From NCBI GenBank assembly GCA_019310865.1, contig JAFDDL010000216.1, positions 1-6,400 on the forward strand: 6,400 nucleotides of DNA. Direction: 5' to 3'. The translations under genes were made by a program, and so were the position numbers. Position 1 is the stretch's first letter, and each line of letters begins with the position of its first letter. Source of the DNA: Deltaproteobacteria bacterium (GTDB lineage: Bacteria; Desulfobacterota; Desulfobacteria; Desulfobacterales; JAFDDL01). Below the pieces are notes generated by a model. It had not been told where the DNA came from and ran no database searches. It worked only from the letters and a program-made list of their open reading frames with translations. This document shows positions 1 through 5,514 of the stretch, one piece after another.

Positions 1-258
1 TATATCGGCGCAGATAACTGCATTGAAAGAATCCATGCACGCCGACAGGGAAAGCACATTGGCCGCCGTTCCGTTATAGGCGAAGAATACGTCAATATCT
101 TCACCGAATTGTTTGTTGAACCGGGCTATGGCCCGGGCGCTGTATTCATCATCACCATAACCGATCGTATTGCCGGCATTGGCTTGCTCGATCGCAGCAA
201 GGACCGCGGAATGCGCTCCTGCGGTGTTGTCACTGGCGAAACAGACATTTGCAGTCAT
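1..258 (-). CDS. ltaE: Low-specificity L-threonine aldolase, N-terminal part (runs off the left edge)
   Basis: The reverse strand encodes 86 residues from an ATG at 258-256 to the window edge. The family is a PLP-dependent beta-eliminating lyase of fold type I that cleaves L-threonine or allo-threonine to glycine and acetaldehyde in the cytoplasm. Visible family marks are SDNTAGAH at residues 9-16, the AxAGNTIGYGDDEYSARA-like stretch at about 26-43, and YNGTAANVLSLSA at 61-73, followed by the VICAD strand. The PLP-binding lysine lies downstream, outside the window, so activity cannot be judged. The start is supported by a GGAG Shine-Dalgarno (265-268) 6 nt upstream. It follows the S9 peptidase gene on the same strand after 83 bp and is probably co-transcribed with it. 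The family call is firm. The symbol is less so, since ltaE and ltaA/glyA-like names are used loosely. Confidence 0.9.
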   Translation of the reverse strand, partial: MTANVCFASDNTAGAHSAVLAAIEQANAGNTIGYGDDEYSARAIARFNKQFGEDIDVFFAYNGTAANVLSLSACMDSFNAVICADI

Positions 259-264
259 CTTTTA

Positions 265-268
265 CTCC
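265..268 (-). promoter_or_regulatory. Ribosome binding site of the threonine aldolase gene
   Basis: On the reverse strand GGAG is followed by TAAAAG and then ATG at 258-256. The 6-nt spacing is good and decides the start codon. Confidence 0.7.
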
Positions 269-282
269 AGAAAATGTTGTGC

Positions 283-325
283 CGGGGTGGGCGGCTTGGT
301 TCGCAGCAAAGCGCCGCCCGTCCCG
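283..325. repeat. Intergenic inverted repeat between the S9 peptidase and threonine aldolase genes
   Basis: GGGCGGC at 289-295 pairs exactly with GCCGCCC at 313-319 across a 17-nt loop. The arms continue outward as CGGG (283-286) with CCCG (322-325) around two positions that are G-U wobbles in plus-strand RNA and mismatches in the minus-strand transcript. It lies 17 nt beyond the peptidase stop codon and just before the aldolase ribosome binding site. No T-run follows on the minus strand, so it is not a standard terminator. It could stabilise the upstream mRNA or lower expression of the distal gene. Confidence 0.45.
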
Positions 326-341
326 ACAGGTAATCGTCCAA

Positions 342-2318
342 CTATTTCAGATACCGCTTGAACCAGTCTATCATGGCGTCCATTCGAAAACGGCGCAGGG
401 GTGGCGGGCCTGCAATTTCCAGCCCATGGTTGCAGCCTTGCAGCCGAAGCAGTTCGACCTCGCAGCTGTTGTATTTCAGTACGCTGAAAAGCTGCTCAGC
501 CTGCTCCATGGGGCAGCGGATGTCATTTTCCCCTTGAATCAGCAGCGTGGGGGTTTTGCACTTGTGGGCATAGGCCAAAGGAGACAGCTCCCAGTAGCGC
601 TTGACGCGTTTATGCGGCGGGCCGCCCATTTCCAGGCTAATCAGCGGAATGCCGGCATCGGAAACGCCGTACATGCTGAACATGTTGTAGACGCCCTGTT
701 CGGGTACCGCAGCCTTGAACCGAGCGCTCCGGCCGATGAGCCAGGCGCTCAGGTGGCCGCCGCCGGAAACGCCGGTGACACCGATCCGGTTCGGGTGAGC
801 GATGCCCCGTTTAACCAGTTCATCGAGGAAGGCGTGAAAATCCACCTCCTCGGGCTTGCCCCAGCAGCCGATGATGGACTTGGAAAAGGCATCGCCGTAG
901 CCGGTGGATCCGCGCGGATTGGCGAACGCCACGGCATAGCCGGCGCCGACGAGCTCCTGAAAATCTTCGTTATAGCTCCAGCCGAAGCCCGCGTGGGGGC
1001 CGCCGTGGATGTACAGCACCGTCTTGTAAGGTGGCCGGACGTGGCGGGGTTTGAGCACCCAGCCTTCGATTTCCACACCCGGTGCGCTGGTCACCGTGAG
1101 ATGTTCGATGGTGGGCCAGCGGACCGCGGCCTGCCATTTGGCATTGAGCTGGGTCAGTGCGCGCTCCTCGCCGGTCTCAAGGTCTGCCAGAAAAAGCTCG
1201 GAGGGTGTGTTGAGATCCTGAGCGGTGAACAAAAGCTTGTTTCCCTTCCGATCCACGGGTTTGCAAGTGCGCCGGCCTTTGATCACCGGTTCGCAGGATT
1301 CGCGGCCGGAAAGGGCGATTCGGTACACGGTGGTTTTGCCACCACTTGAGACCGGCACCAGCACGGCTTTGCCGTCGGCAGTGAGATTCGACCAGGCAGG
1401 CGCCCGGGCGGCGGGGCTGTTGACCTGGATCAAGCCGCCCACGGCCAGATCCAGCTTTGCGGTGCGACTGCGCGGCTTACCGCCGGCGCGGTCAACGAGC
1501 CACAGCTGCGACTGGCGCGACAAATCTGATCCGGGTGCAGCGACGAAGCCGAGTTTTCCGCCGTCGGCAGTCCAGAACAAGAACATGGTCATTGATATGC
1601 CGGCGATTGTTTCGCACTTGCCTTTGCGGTTCACGACGCAAAGCTCTGCGGCCGTAAAATCGCTTTGGGAGGCCTTGGCGCCGACGGTAAAGGCGATTTC
1701 GCTGCTGTCGGGTGACCAGGCCATTACCATGACGAGGCCTTCGTGTTTTGTCAGGGCGCGCGGTTTGCCGCCCTTGACCGACACCAGGTAGACCGCCTGC
1801 TCGGCGTTCTGGATGTAACCCGGCACCATGTCAAAGCGGTACACGAGACGGTTGATGCGGACATGGTCATTTGGCCCCGGGGGCTTCGGCGGCGCCTGAA
1901 GGGCGGTGAAGGCGATCCAATTGCCGTCCGGCGACAGGGTAAAGGCCGTCACGCCCTGGGGCAGGGAAGTGATCGCTTCCGCCTCCCCGCCGTCCAGGGG
2001 CAGACGATGGACCTGCATCCCCTGGCCTTCGGGATCGCGGGCCGACATGAACAGCACCGATCGGCCATCCGGTGTGAAAGCCGGCGAGGCGGCGTCACTG
2101 CCCTGGGCTGTTAGGCGCTTGGTCTTACCGGATGCCACATCGACCTGCCACAGGGAGTTTAGCTGACGTTCCTTCTCCCCGCTGCCCACGGTTTCGCAAA
2201 GGTGGTAAACCGCCACGTCTCCGGCGGGCGAGAGCACCGCGTCCAGCACGTGCTTTGATTTGAATACATCGTCCTGGTGCATGGGCTTTAACTTCACGGA
2301 TTTCTTTTTCTTTGCCAT
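342..2318 (-). CDS. S9 family serine peptidase (acylaminoacyl-/dipeptidyl-peptidase type, prolyl oligopeptidase fold)
   Basis: The protein has 658 residues, the usual length for S9C-like bacterial enzymes. Residues from about 15 to 410 form a beta-propeller with repeated TolB/WD-like signatures (FTPDGRSVLFMSARD, LSPDGNWIAFTA, WSPDSSEIAFTV). The alpha/beta-hydrolase domain fills about 415-658. Visible catalytic features are HGGPH at 438-442 (oxyanion region), NPRGSTGYG, the nucleophile elbow GVSGGG with Ser518, Asp599 in GENDIRCP and His631 in GCNHG. The Ser-Asp-His order and spacing fit the family. It should hydrolyse short peptides, releasing N-terminal acyl-amino acids or dipeptides. No signal peptide is seen: the N-terminus is a lysine-rich MAKKKKSVKLK, so a cytoplasmic location is likely. 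The elbow is GVSGGG rather than the commoner GGSYGG. The ribosome binding site is weak (AAGGGA about 8 nt upstream). It is divergent from tetR and followed by threonine aldolase. Confidence 0.93.
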   Translation of the reverse strand: MAKKKKSVKLKPMHQDDVFKSKHVLDAVLSPAGDVAVYHLCETVGSGEKERQLNSLWQVDVASGKTKRLTAQGSDAASPAFTPDGRSVLFMSARDPEGQGMQVHRLPLDGGEAEAITSLPQGVTAFTLSPDGNWIAFTALQAPPKPPGPNDHVRINRLVYRFDMVPGYIQNAEQAVYLVSVKGGKPRALTKHEGLVMVMAWSPDSSEIAFTVGAKASQSDFTAAELCVVNRKGKCETIAGISMTMFLFWTADGGKLGFVAAPGSDLSRQSQLWLVDRAGGKPRSRTAKLDLAVGGLIQVNSPAARAPAWSNLTADGKAVLVPVSSGGKTTVYRIALSGRESCEPVIKGRRTCKPVDRKGNKLLFTAQDLNTPSELFLADLETGEERALTQLNAKWQAAVRWPTIEHLTVTSAPGVEIEGWVLKPRHVRPPYKTVLYIHGGPHAGFGWSYNEDFQELVGAGYAVAFANPRGSTGYGDAFSKSIIGCWGKPEEVDFHAFLDELVKRGIAHPNRIGVTGVSGGGHLSAWLIGRSARFKAAVPEQGVYNMFSMYGVSDAGIPLISLEMGGPPHKRVKRYWELSPLAYAHKCKTPTLLIQGENDIRCPMEQAEQLFSVLKYNSCEVELLRLQGCNHGLEIAGPPPLRRFRMDAMIDWFKRYLK

Positions 2319-2376
2319 TGTCTTTCCCTTTTGCCGGATTAATTTTATTTAAGAAGTTAAAAAATACTCTTGTTTT

Positions 2377-2403
2377 TTTATATCATTAAATATATCTTGT
2401 CAA
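2377..2403 (-). promoter_or_regulatory. Putative sigma70-type promoter for the S9 peptidase
   Basis: Read on the reverse strand, a perfect -35 TTGACA (2403-2398) is followed after 15 bp by TATAAA (2382-2377), five of six matches to the -10 consensus. The spacing is slightly short. The surrounding 90 bp are strongly AT-rich in an otherwise GC-rich window. Transcription would start near 2370, leaving a leader of about 50 nt. Confidence 0.5.
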
Positions 2404-2424
2404 TATTTTATTCATGTGTTTAAA
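2397..2424 (+). promoter_or_regulatory. Putative promoter of the tetR gene, overlapping the divergent promoter
   Basis: TTGTCA (2397-2402, five of six) is followed after 16 bp by TTTAAA (2419-2424, four of six). The -35 overlaps the opposite-strand TTGACA almost completely, so both RNA polymerases could not bind at once. An alternative weaker pair on the same strand is TTGTTT (2370-2375) with TATCTT (2393-2398), spaced 17 bp. Confidence 0.3.
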
Positions 2425-2426
2425 CA
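2417..2426. promoter_or_regulatory. Candidate operator palindrome TGTTTAAACA
   Basis: This is a perfect 10-bp dyad in the divergent gap beside a tetR gene, covering the proposed tetR -10 element and lying 14 bp from the shared -35. TetR-family dimers bind short dyads in such positions. CAT and ATG triplets flank it with a one-base offset, so the dyad does not extend cleanly and is shorter than most known TetR operators. No second copy was noticed in the window. Confidence 0.3.
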
Positions 2427-2430
2427 ATGA

Positions 2431-2465
2431 CGATGGCAGGACGCTGTTTCCGGCCGGCGCCATCG
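2431..2465 (+). other. Inverted repeat in the tetR leader
   Basis: CGATGGC (2431-2437) pairs exactly with GCCATCG (2459-2465) across a 21-nt GC-rich loop. If tetR is transcribed from the promoter at 2397-2424, this hairpin would sit at the very 5' end of its mRNA, where it could affect stability. No function can be assigned. Confidence 0.25.
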
Positions 2466-2517
2466 CCCCGTCAATGAAAACGCCCATGTCCTCCGCCCAT
2501 GGCTGAAGGCAATCCGA

Positions 2518-3195
2518 ATGAAGGGATCTTTTTGTATGAATGCGACAAACGACACCAAACCCAAGCGTGGCCGCCCGGCCAGGATTTCCCCTGAGCAGAT
2601 ATTGGCCGTGGCAAAAACTATTTCGTCCAAAGAGCTGACCATGTCCCTGGTGGCAGACAAGCTGGGGGTCAAGACGCCGGCACTCTATCACCATTTCAAA
2701 TCCCGGGAGGATTTGCTGCTGGCGCTTGGCAGGCAAATCGCTCAGACCTTTCCCCTGCGGGCGCCCGATCCGGGCAACTGGCGCGCTTGGATATTGGCGA
2801 CGGCCACGGACCTGCTCGATTTCATGCTTGCCAACCCGGTTTTGCAGGATGTGCGCGAGTGGGGACGCCTGCAGCCCATTTCCGTTCCCCTGATGGAAAA
2901 TTTGCTTGAAACATTAGAGGAGGCCGGTTTCAGCACGGAACAGGCATATCGTATCTGGAATGTGGTATTTACACTGGCGATCGCCGATGCCAGAATCCTA
3001 ACGGTTGCCCGGGATCCGAAATTTGCAGAGGAGCAGGAAGCAGCAGCAGCCCAATACGACGAAAGCCTGATGGAAACCGCACCCCGTACGGTGGCAATGG
3101 TCAATTTGATCAAGGGACAACCACCCGAAAAGATGGTGCGCGAAAATCTGCGCTGGCTGGTGGATAACTTGCCGGAGCCGAGTCAGAGTAAATAG
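2518..3195 (+). CDS. TetR/AcrR family transcriptional regulator
   Basis: The protein has 225 residues. The N-terminal DNA-binding domain is clear: a basic KPKRGRP arm (14-20), then ISPEQILAVAKTI and the helix-turn-helix TMSLVADKLGVKTPALYHHF (41-60), followed by KSREDLLLAL. Residues from about 80 to 220 form the helical ligand-binding and dimer domain, which is not assignable to a ligand from sequence. Two starts are possible. The ATG at 2518 has AAGG 8 nt upstream, and the ATG at 2536 has AAGGGA about 9 nt upstream and would remove six residues (MKGSFC) that do not belong to the fold. The shorter form is equally or more likely. It is divergent from the S9 peptidase and most probably represses itself and that gene. 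A palindromic terminator begins 8 bp after its stop. Confidence 0.93.
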   Translation: MKGSFCMNATNDTKPKRGRPARISPEQILAVAKTISSKELTMSLVADKLGVKTPALYHHFKSREDLLLALGRQIAQTFPLRAPDPGNWRAWILATATDLLDFMLANPVLQDVREWGRLQPISVPLMENLLETLEEAGFSTEQAYRIWNVVFTLAIADARILTVARDPKFAEEQEAAAAQYDESLMETAPRTVAMVNLIKGQPPEKMVRENLRWLVDNLPEPSQSK

Positions 3196-3203
3196 CATAT
3201 TAG

Positions 3204-3263
3204 GGGGACGTTCATGCATAAATGCATAACTTAAAAGTTATGCATTTATGCATGAACGTCCCC
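3204..3263. repeat. Extragenic palindrome 1: 29-bp perfect arms, 2-nt centre
   Basis: The left arm 3204-3232 starts GGGGACGTTC and the right arm 3235-3263 ends GAACGTCCCC. All 29 positions pair, and only the central AA (3233-3234) is unpaired. A G-U and an A-T pair extend the stem outward at 3203/3264 and 3202/3265. Each arm holds a tandem 8-mer, ATGCATAA at 3214-3221 and 3222-3229, mirrored as TTATGCAT at 3238-3245 and 3246-3253. Perfect arms of this length exceed what a terminator needs and suggest a repeated element spread by a transposase acting in trans, as REP/RAYT palindromes are. That origin is inference, since no transposase lies in the window. Confidence 0.9.
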
Positions 3264-3270
3264 TTTTTTT
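3204..3270 (+). terminator. Probable rho-independent terminator of tetR formed by palindrome 1
   Basis: The 29-bp hairpin ends in CCCC and is followed immediately by seven T residues (3264-3270), the classical terminator layout, starting 8 bp after the tetR stop codon. No T-run lies on the other side, so it should act on plus-strand transcription only. Confidence 0.65.
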
Positions 3271-3290
3271 CCCAACAAGATGTGGACCCG

Positions 3291-3542
3291 ATGAACGATC
3301 CCCACCTGTGGCTGGAAGAGATTGAAGGAGACAAGGCACTTGCATGGGTTACCGATGAAAATCAGCGCACCATCAAACGCCTCACCGACGACAGCCGGTT
3401 TCAGGATATTTATTAGGCGGCGCATCTGGGGATTCTGGGTGCCTCCAACAGCGGCCTTTTGATGGGTGCTGCCGCGAACCTGGCGCAAAAAGCCAAGCTG
3501 GAGGCGCTGCAGTCGGTTTACCTGCTGCATCAATTATTCTAA
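3291..3542 (+). pseudogene. Remnant of an S9A prolyl-oligopeptidase gene (nonsense codon plus large internal deletion)
   Basis: From the ATG at 3291, 41 codons give the typical start of bacterial S9A prolyl oligopeptidases: MNDPHLWLEEIEG, then ALAWVTDEN and SRFQDIY. A TAG follows at 3414-3416. Family members often have IYQAA-like sequence here, so CAG to TAG is a plausible origin. The same frame continues open to TAA at 3540-3542 and reads AAHLGILGASNSGLLMGAA. This closely resembles the S9A nucleophile elbow (LGIxGGSNGGLLxGA), which normally lies several hundred residues later. The final 22 residues are not recognisable. The propeller and the Asp and His regions are therefore missing. No good ribosome binding site precedes the ATG, and palindrome 1 sits 27 bp upstream. 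The N-terminal match is strong, the elbow match moderate. It is a dead gene unless the short peptide has been reused. Confidence 0.75.
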
Positions 3543-3563
3543 ATCTCGAAAAGGGAAAAAACT

Positions 3564-5303
3564 ATGTCCAATACGATTGCTTCCACCCCCACCATTTCTA
3601 CTTTAGGTTCGGCGACACGCTTGATCGAAGACGCCTGGCTGTTGGAGATGCAAAATACCCAGGTGGCATTTTCACTGGGTCACAAAGTCGACCGGCTGCC
3701 GGATATCAGCCTGGAGGCGATAACGGAAAACGCCCGGCGCTGGCGAGAGATCGGCGAGAAAGCGTTAGCCATCGGCGAAGATTCACTGCCCCATGACATG
3801 GCGGTGAACCTTCGTAACATCCGCTTCAATGCCCGGCATCGCAGCCGCCAGGACGACTGGTACTGGCTGGTTTTTGATCCTGCCGGTGTGGGTTTTTACG
3901 GTCTGTTTGCTGGGACTGCCTATTGTGGCGGCTTCATGTTCAACTCCCTGGCTGCTGATCTGCTTGCGCGATTTCGCTTTGACGATGCCGGTGATCTGGA
4001 CCGCTATGCCGGCCTGCTGGCTGACACGACGCGCCTGATCCACCAGATGGCCGCCCGTACTGAAGGCCAGGCCCAGCGGGGGATTTACATGCCCAAATGC
4101 CAGATAGACCAAGCCCGGGTGCTGCTGGAACGGCTGAAGCAGGCTGTGATGGCTGCTGCCGCCGTTTCCGATGAGCGCCTGGGGAATCTGGCAACACCGG
4201 AATTCAAAGCACGCCTGGCGCAGCTGATTCAAAAAGACATCGGCGGTGCCTTTGACCAATTTATCAGTCTTCTGGGTGACGATTACCGGGCCCAGGCACC
4301 GGAGGCGGTGGGGATGGCCCAGTATCCCGGCGGTGCGGAGATCTATGCGGAGTTGGTGAAGCTCCATACCACCCAGGATCTAACCCCGCAGCAGGTGCAC
4401 GACGCCGGCCTCAACCGAATACAGGAAATCCGCAGCCGAATGGCGGCCATCCGTGATGAGGTGGGCTTTGACGGAGACGATCTGGCCTATCTTGCCGGCA
4501 TCGATGAAGACCCGGCCTGGCGGGCCGATACCGCCGATGGGGTGCAGGCGGTTTTCCGTGGTTATATCGAACGGATCAAGCCCTTGTATGACCAGTACTT
4601 TTATGAGCCCCCACCGGATGATTACGACGCTGAGGCCCTGCCTGCCGCGCTGGAAGGGTCCATGACCTTCGGTTTTTTCGATGCGCCGGGACCGGGAAAA
4701 CTGAAAGGCCGATACCTGTTCAACGCCGCCAATCTCACGAAGAAGGGCCTGTGCAATATCGCCTCGCTCAATTACCACGAACTGGTCCCCGGGCATCATC
4801 TGCACCTGTCCACGCAGAAAAACAACCAAGCCGTTCACCCGATTCAGAATTTTGCCTTCCCCAACGCCTTTAACGAAGGATGGGCCGAATATGCCGGCAC
4901 GCTGGCCGGCGAGTTGGGCTGTTACAGCAAGCCCGAAGAGCGCTTTGGCCGTCTGGTGATGGATGCGTTTCTCTCCTGCCGCCTGGTGGTGGATACGGGC
5001 ATGAACACGTTTGGCTGGACACTGGAAAAGGCGCGTGACTACATGCGCGAAAATGCCTTTATGTCCGAAGCCGAAGTGTTCAGTGAAAGCGTACGCTACT
5101 CCTGCGATATACCGGCCCAGTCGCTGGCCTACAAGCTGGGCGATATACAGATGCTGCGCCTGCGAGAAAAGATGCAGGTCGCACTCGGTGAAAAATTCGA
5201 TATTCGCGATTTTCACCAGGCCGTGCTCCATCCGGGCGGCATGCCCCTACCGGATCTCGAATGGCATATTGATTGGACTATCGATCAATTGCGCAAATCC
5301 TAA
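3564..5303 (+). CDS. DUF885 family metallopeptidase-like protein
   Basis: The protein has 579 residues, full length for the DUF885 family of predicted zinc-dependent peptidases. The decisive motifs are HELVPGHHLH with His405, Glu406, His411 and His412, and NEGWAEYA with Glu438, the distal glutamate. These match the family's HExxPGHH and EGWAxY signatures. Other parts are mainly helical, as expected. The Arg/Tyr-rich SVRYSCDIPAQSLAYKLG segment near 511-528 and HPGGMPLPDLEWHI near the C-terminus are also typical. The substrate is unknown for most members; peptide cleavage is inferred from the motif. No signal peptide is present, so it is probably cytoplasmic, whereas many relatives are exported. 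The start has AAGGGA about 9 nt upstream. It follows the S9A remnant by 21 bp and may share its former promoter. It ends in tandem TAATAA stops, 9 bp before palindrome 2. Confidence 0.9.
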   Translation: MSNTIASTPTISTLGSATRLIEDAWLLEMQNTQVAFSLGHKVDRLPDISLEAITENARRWREIGEKALAIGEDSLPHDMAVNLRNIRFNARHRSRQDDWYWLVFDPAGVGFYGLFAGTAYCGGFMFNSLAADLLARFRFDDAGDLDRYAGLLADTTRLIHQMAARTEGQAQRGIYMPKCQIDQARVLLERLKQAVMAAAAVSDERLGNLATPEFKARLAQLIQKDIGGAFDQFISLLGDDYRAQAPEAVGMAQYPGGAEIYAELVKLHTTQDLTPQQVHDAGLNRIQEIRSRMAAIRDEVGFDGDDLAYLAGIDEDPAWRADTADGVQAVFRGYIERIKPLYDQYFYEPPPDDYDAEALPAALEGSMTFGFFDAPGPGKLKGRYLFNAANLTKKGLCNIASLNYHELVPGHHLHLSTQKNNQAVHPIQNFAFPNAFNEGWAEYAGTLAGELGCYSKPEERFGRLVMDAFLSCRLVVDTGMNTFGWTLEKARDYMRENAFMSEAEVFSESVRYSCDIPAQSLAYKLGDIQMLRLREKMQVALGEKFDIRDFHQAVLHPGGMPLPDLEWHIDWTIDQLRKS

Positions 5304-5312
5304 TAAAAGCGG

Positions 5313-5368
5313 AGGGGTCAGGTCTCAACATTTCACACAGTTGTGTGAAATGTTGAGACCTGACCCCT
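5313..5368. repeat. Extragenic palindrome 2: 27-bp perfect arms, 2-nt centre
   Basis: The left arm 5313-5339 starts AGGGGTCAGGTCTC and the right arm 5342-5368 ends GAGACCTGACCCCT. All 27 positions pair around a central GT, with one further G-U possible at 5312/5369. It lies 9 bp after the DUF885 stop. It could act as a 3' hairpin protecting or ending that mRNA, but it lacks a following T-run. The GGGGTCAGG head is, to my knowledge, a common head of extragenic palindromes near REP-associated tyrosine transposases in deltaproteobacteria and other anaerobes. The sequence itself does not prove this. Confidence 0.9.
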
Positions 5369-5396
5369 TGCGCTATGGAAAAACGTGCATTATCAT
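5368..5396 (+). promoter_or_regulatory. Weak candidate promoter for the ferredoxin-nitroreductase gene
   Basis: TATCAT (5391-5396, five of six to the -10 consensus) has TTGCGC 17 bp upstream (5368-5373, three of six). The -35 begins on the last base of palindrome 2. The spacing is ideal but the -35 is poor. It is the best candidate seen in the 211-bp gap before the gene. Confidence 0.25.
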
Positions 5397-5411
5397 TTTT
5401 GGGAAAACTGT

Positions 5412-5437
5412 CCGAGGGTTTCGGCCCTTCGGGTTTT
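5412..5437 (+). terminator. Weak hairpin plus T-run in the gap before the nitroreductase gene
   Basis: CCGAGGG (5412-5418) pairs with CCC-T-TCGG (5425-5432, one bulged T) across a TTTCGG loop, followed by GTTTT. The stem is short and the T-run has four residues. It could end residual transcription from DUF885, or attenuate transcription from the promoter proposed at 5368-5396. Confidence 0.3.
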
Positions 5438-5488
5438 GAGTGCCGCCACGGTGCAGAAAGAAATGGTCACAGCCAAAGGACAAACGGC

Positions 5489-5502
5489 AAATGACAAATG
5501 AC
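5489..5502 (+). repeat. Tandem 7-bp direct repeat AAATGAC x2
   Basis: AAATGAC occurs at 5489-5495 and 5496-5502, directly before the GGGAG ribosome binding site. It is short and may be chance. Confidence 0.3.
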
Positions 5503-5507
5503 GGGAG
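5503..5507 (+). promoter_or_regulatory. Ribosome binding site deciding the nitroreductase start
   Basis: GGGAG is followed by a 7-nt AT-rich spacer and ATG at 5515. The open frame extends back to an ATG at 5440, but the extra 25 residues (charged, no domain match) have no comparable ribosome binding site. Confidence 0.75.
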
Positions 5508-5514
5508 ATATAAA

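Noticed and set aside
249..1349. Long plus-strand open frame of 366 codons
   Set aside because: It is fully antisense to the S9 peptidase, whose catalytic motifs prove the minus-strand reading. The translation has no domain-like pattern. Long antisense frames are common in GC-rich genes.
2379..2396. Direct repeat TATATC x2 (12-bp period) as an activator or operator site
   Set aside because: It lies in very AT-rich promoter sequence, where such a short repeat is expected by chance.
3204..3263. CRISPR repeat or attachment site
   Set aside because: There is one copy only, no spacers, no cas genes and no integrase. The tandem 8-mers are part of the palindrome.
3222..3290. Earlier start (ATG at 3222) for the S9A remnant
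   Set aside because: The start lies inside palindrome 1 and the added residues are just translated palindrome and the T-run. The family match begins at the ATG at 3291.
4380..5231. Minus-strand open frame of 283 codons
   Set aside because: It is antisense to the DUF885 gene across its HELVPGHH and EGWAEY motifs, with no plausible start signal of its own and no recognisable fold.
3204..5368. A composite transposon bounded by the two palindromes
   Set aside because: The palindromes differ in inner sequence, no transposase lies between them, and no target duplications are visible. Two independent insertions are simpler.
5440..5514. Upstream extension of the nitroreductase frame
   Set aside because: The 25 extra residues have no domain match, and the GGGAG site with proper spacing points to ATG at 5515.
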